Origin: Nephrocerus scutellatus
Taxonomy: Eukaryota; Arthropoda; Insecta; Diptera; Pipunculidae
DNA length: 64,000 bases
Direction: 5' to 3'
Assembly: GCA_947095585.1 (NCBI GenBank)
Contig: OX352763.1
Coordinates: 19,021,462-19,085,461 of the forward strand
The translations under genes were made by a program, and so were the position numbers. This document shows positions 60,495-64,000 of this stretch, one piece after another. The notes beneath the pieces were generated by a model. It was not told the DNA's origin. It searched no databases and worked only from the letters and a program-made list of their open reading frames with translations. Position 1 is the first letter of the stretch; every line of letters starts with the position of its first letter.

Positions 60495-61930
60495 AGCTCA
60501 TACCATTTGTTCTGATATTATATCTGGAACTTACTATTGATGTTCGCAATTATCGAGCGGATAATATTGACTTGGATCACTACGTATTTGTAGCCAAGGT
60601 GCAAATCCGAATATATCAAACACCAAAGCAACGATAAGAAAATATAACGTCGAACCGCTGCAATCACTAAAGATTGCCTGAATATTCACTGATCGCGTAT
60701 CCTGCAACATCTTAGGAAATTCTATCTATTATTTGAATAACATTCAGTGGTGCCAATATGGAAAGACCACTACTTCAGACGGTTAAACAACATTTCCATT
60801 CACCTGACGAAGGAAAAGTCAGGATTGCAATATCCAGCCTGATGAATCGTGAAGAGACTAGCATTCACCGGCGTCACACGTGACTTGCGACATGTGTTAA
60901 AAGCGGGATCTCAAAATAGGCCCCTGACATTGAGCCCTGTAAGTCGTGCGAAAGGTAGTTAAAAAAGACCTCAAAATACGAGAAAATGCGCGATTTCAAA
61001 CCATTACACGTGCCACACGCGAAACGTGGAAAATAAAAAATTCTATTTTGGATTTAGATATCAACAAAATTTCAACTCTCTAGATCGTGTGGATAGTGGA
61101 AGGTGAAGAAAGGACCTCAAAGAAGTCGAAAAATAAAAAATGGTTTAAAAGAACCTCAAAATACAGACAAAAAGGGGTCATGTCAAGTTGAATAAAAGTT
61201 TTTAAAAAGGAATCTCAGCATTGTTGGCCGAATCCACAAGAAATAGAGAAATTAGTCTCCATTACATCGCCCGAAATATCGTATCTATCATATCTTGCGG
61301 AGTGAATGCCTGCAGGCACTCTTCGACATTCAGTGCGCTTTTAGGCCAGGACGGTTTACAATCAACAAAACATTTGCGGAAGATTCTAGAGAAGAGCCAA
61401 GAAGTAAAGAAGTAAAGATTGAAAGCACTGTGCGAAACTCTCAAGTTAACGATAGGGTTACAATTTCTTCAAGTCTGTTCAACTAGATGCGCTAAATACA
61501 TCGATCTTATTGACTCGTGACAGGTTCATTTTCAAGCATTGAGAAAGAATCGGCGAAAATTTAATTAGGTCCACGAGACAAGTATTTGTTGTCACCAGGA
61601 AGGTACACCCAGCACCGACGTTTTGGTGGAAGTTGACAGCTATAACGTAGACTTTGTCAAGAGTCTACTAAACGTCCGATAACGACACAAGCTAAGAAAA
61701 CAATTGAAGAATCACTATTGTCAATCAAAGAATTACCCTTATATATCGCTGTTTCTTTGGGATAACAAGGCAATTGAGTGCTCTCTCGAACCACTTAGAA
61801 CAACTTGTATAAACCGTAATCATCCTAGTCATACTTGCTAAAGCGCTAAAACATGAACTCTATCGAAGACGGATGATAATATCCTTGGTCGTTTTGAGCG
61901 AAAAATTCTTAGATTCTTAAGTTTCAGTTT
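60495..61930 (+). mobile_element. Scattered pieces of an EEP/RT LINE
   Basis: Three pieces in the proper order: endonuclease end LTIDVRNYRADNIDLDHYVF then VAKVQIRIS (60530-60615); RT fingers CAFRPGRFTINKT with RKILEKSQEVKK in another frame (about 61325-61410); and a carboxy block TLSKTDDNILGRFERKILRF (about 61858-61920). The repeat at 60880-61180 lies between the first two. Confidence 0.6.
60880..61180 (-). repeat. ~120-bp repeat units, inverse of 7480-7770
   Basis: 'ttcaactctctagatcgtgtgg' at 61069-61090 is the complement of the 7.48-kb core (ccacacgacctagagagttg). Further units carry 'gacctcaaa' and 'gcgaaacgtgg' blocks. About two degenerate copies. Confidence 0.65.
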
Positions 61931-62399
61931 AAGTAAGCTGGAGTATGGAAAACATTTAGAAGTAACTAATTTTTCATTTAAACTAAAGCCTGGTTGCGCA
62001 TAGTGCAAGTATATTTCAACACATATTCACCAACTACAGAACGTTTAATGTTACGTTTTCTTATCAGTCCGTCAGAAGAGTATATACTCAAAAGAAAATA
62101 CCTCCTACAACGTTTTTGATCCTTGGCCTACTAAACATCTGAGTGAACAATCAGCAATGAGCAATGTGGGTGTTGGCTAAAATTGCTGCTATACGCTACA
62201 CCTGAAGATGCTGGTAAGCTTCTTTGTTCGGCATGGATATTCATTTTTTTTTTTAATTTTCTCGCAATTTCCTTGTTAATATATTCTTAAGGAAAATATA
62301 TCTGCATGCCAAACTGCTGTGTTAATTATATTTTTAGATAACAACATATTTTTTTGCTATATCCTATAAATAAAACAACTTGTATTTAATTGATTTTAT
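61931..62399. other. No recognised gene
   Basis: AT-rich DNA with nothing recognised. Confidence 0.5.
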
Positions 62400-63260
62400 T
62401 AGTTTATAATTAAAGTACCATCGATGCCAATAATTTTAGAAAAGAACATCATTTAAATGTCCTCCATATAGAACTGCTTGGACGAGTAAATTCGCTTGCC
62501 CCAATTTTGTATGGCATTTTCGTATAAATCGGGTGATATGCCGGCAATTTCAGATTATGGCTTATTGGTATAGACCGTGAATTCAACATAGTCCCAAATA
62601 AAAAATTCTGTCAAATTCCGGCAGTAAATTGACTGCATTGTTTGTTCAAATGTGTGACATGTGACACCGCCTTTTTAAAGCTATATAATATGCCCGAATT
62701 ATAATAATAATAATATTTATGTGCAACAGACCATTGCGGTCCAGGTCTCGCGACAATTTGTGATGTGCACGTACATTTTTCAGATAAATAGAAGGGACCT
62801 TCAATTGAATGCCATATCCGAACGGAGAAGCTTTCCGTGACAAGTTATTACTCTTGGATTGTTTGTCAGACATTCGCGAGAGGTGGGACCGTGAAAAATA
62901 CTCTCTGTCTTTCTGAGATTCGAACCACGAACCTCCCGCTCAGAAGTCAAGTCCGTGCACTTATCTGCTGAACCACGTTGCTCACTCGCCCGTTCGAACT
63001 ATCACAAAAATAGTCAGTCAGCATTTTCTGGTGGCAATCTCCACTAACCGTTACTGTGTAGTCAGCTTTATTTATGAAGAAGTATGGGCCAATGACCTCT
63101 CCAGCACGAAACTCGCTGCAAACATTCAATTTTTGTTGATGTAATGGTATTTTGTTGGTGTAGTGGTATTTTGTGAATACCTTCGGGTTGTTGAAATGCC
63201 CAAATTTTGACAAAAAAATTTAATAATTTACAAACTATGTTGAAGCATGTAATTTTCACA
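62400..63260 (-). mobile_element. Tc1/mariner-type transposon relic, split by a SINE
   Basis: Minus strand: VCSEFRAGEVIGPYFFINKA then DYTVTVSGDCHQKMLTDYF (63125-63010), then the SINE, then THFEQTMQSIYCRNLTEF-like text, WDYVEFTVYTNKP (about 62605-62565) and a carboxy end YENAIQNWGKRIYS (about 62520-62480). The block order equals that of the 24-kb element (GGIIGPYFF, VTVNGERY, WGYVKS, NKPATI). The catalytic QDGA region is largely lost. Confidence 0.75.
62698..62992 (-). mobile_element. tRNA-derived SINE, copy F, full length
   Basis: TAA repeat tail on the left (62700-62716), body, B box complement GAGATTCGAACC near 62918-62929 and A-box-like GCTGAACCACG complement near 62963-62975. It interrupts a transposase relic. 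Confidence 0.85.
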
Positions 63261-63955
63261 ACTAAGTGGTAGGTACAATGTTACAAAATTTAGTTTTTCT
63301 AGAGTTCGTAATAGATTTTGCAAATAAAAACGCTTGTGTTGTACTATTCGTTTTAAATCTTAAACTCACAAATAGCCAAAGTTCACAAATTCACACTGGT
63401 GATTACTTATTATTCACACATAATACTTATATTGACATATAATACTGCTTTACCTACTTGCAAGTAGTCTGGTACAAATTTAAATGATAAATAACTCACT
63501 GCGATAAAGTAAAGGGTATTTATAGCTAATCAATAGTTTCGAGAATGTTGCACTCTTTTCTATTCTATTCTGTTACATCTGAACCATCTAGCAAATATCG
63601 AAATATACTGATAAATTCTAATATAAAACTCATCGTATAACTTTTATATACAAGTACGACTTCATATATGGCACAAGTACCAAATATATCTTTTATATTA
63701 TATTAAATATTTCTGAGCCCAAACATATACAATGGTTTCTGGATATTCCCCAATTCTTATACAATTCAGTACAATGCACATTCTTGAAAAAGTCAATATA
63801 CAGATGGCGCTGTAAATTTTTTTCGTAATAATAAAACAGAAACAGAAATACACATAACTTCACGAAAATCCGAGAAACCCTATGAGAAAAATGGCCGTCC
63901 CTTTTACATTAAAAAACAAGTTTAACAAACAAAAAACAAAAAAAATTGTAACTAT
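63261..63955. other. Intergenic AT-rich DNA, no recognised gene
   Basis: Nothing recognised. Confidence 0.5.
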
Positions 63956-63959
63956 TCTT

Positions 63960-64000
63960 AGGCTATTATGTGGCCAGGGCTAGACCTCGGTTGTAAAGCC
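63960..64000 (+). mobile_element. RTE-like 3' end at the window edge
   Basis: 'tggccagggctagacctcgg' and 'ttgtaaagcc' resemble the RTE-like 3' end at 27110-27143 ('ggccaggaccggacaccggttgtagagcc'). Too short for more. Confidence 0.45.

Overview
The window reads as AT-rich insect nuclear DNA, most likely from a fly (Diptera; a tephritid fruit fly or relative would fit, but this is inference). The grounds are one long intron-containing gene with homopolymeric codon runs, GT-AG splice sites with pyrimidine tracts, and a dense litter of decayed insect-type transposons (Jockey-, RTE-, I- and R1-like LINEs, a Gypsy element, mariner and other Tc1/mariner relics, hAT, and a tRNA-derived SINE). No bacterial, organellar, rRNA or CRISPR features are seen.

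The one convincing host gene is on the + strand and spans 6406-48563. Four coding exons join in frame: 6406-6544 (signal peptide), a 38-nt microexon 42535-42572, 42757-43363 and 46300-48563. The first intron is about 36 kb. The predicted product is about 1015 residues: a signal peptide followed by a largely disordered chain with Glu/Gln-, His-, Asp-, Pro-, Thr- and Ser-rich runs and some denser islands. I do not recognise the family. A second in-frame ATG at 46266, inside the pyrimidine tract of the last intron, would give the last exon a signal peptide of its own.

Everything else is mobile or repeated DNA. From 1 to 5465 there are LINE relics and a tRNA-like SINE head. Intron 1 (6545-42534) holds Jockey, RTE, EEP-bearing and R1-like LINEs, a Gypsy gag-pol fragment, a nearly full-length but dead Tc1/mariner element with terminal inverted repeats, four SINE copies, short-period satellites and hairpins. 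Intron 3 holds an RTE relic and a Jockey relic. Downstream of the gene (48564-64000) is a mosaic of nested transposons: mariner joined to Jockey with a SINE inside, a DNA transposon split by another SINE, an I-like LINE with RNase H, an R1-like tail, and tandem arrays.

All six copies of the main SINE lie on the minus strand, antisense to the host gene in the four intronic cases. Several repeats are unclassified and occur at two places in the window: a ~350-bp repeat at 8.0 and 34.4 kb, a ~120-bp unit at 7.5 and 61 kb, and ~12-bp arrays at 25.2 and 53.7 kb. All transposon proteins seen are broken; none appears able to move itself.
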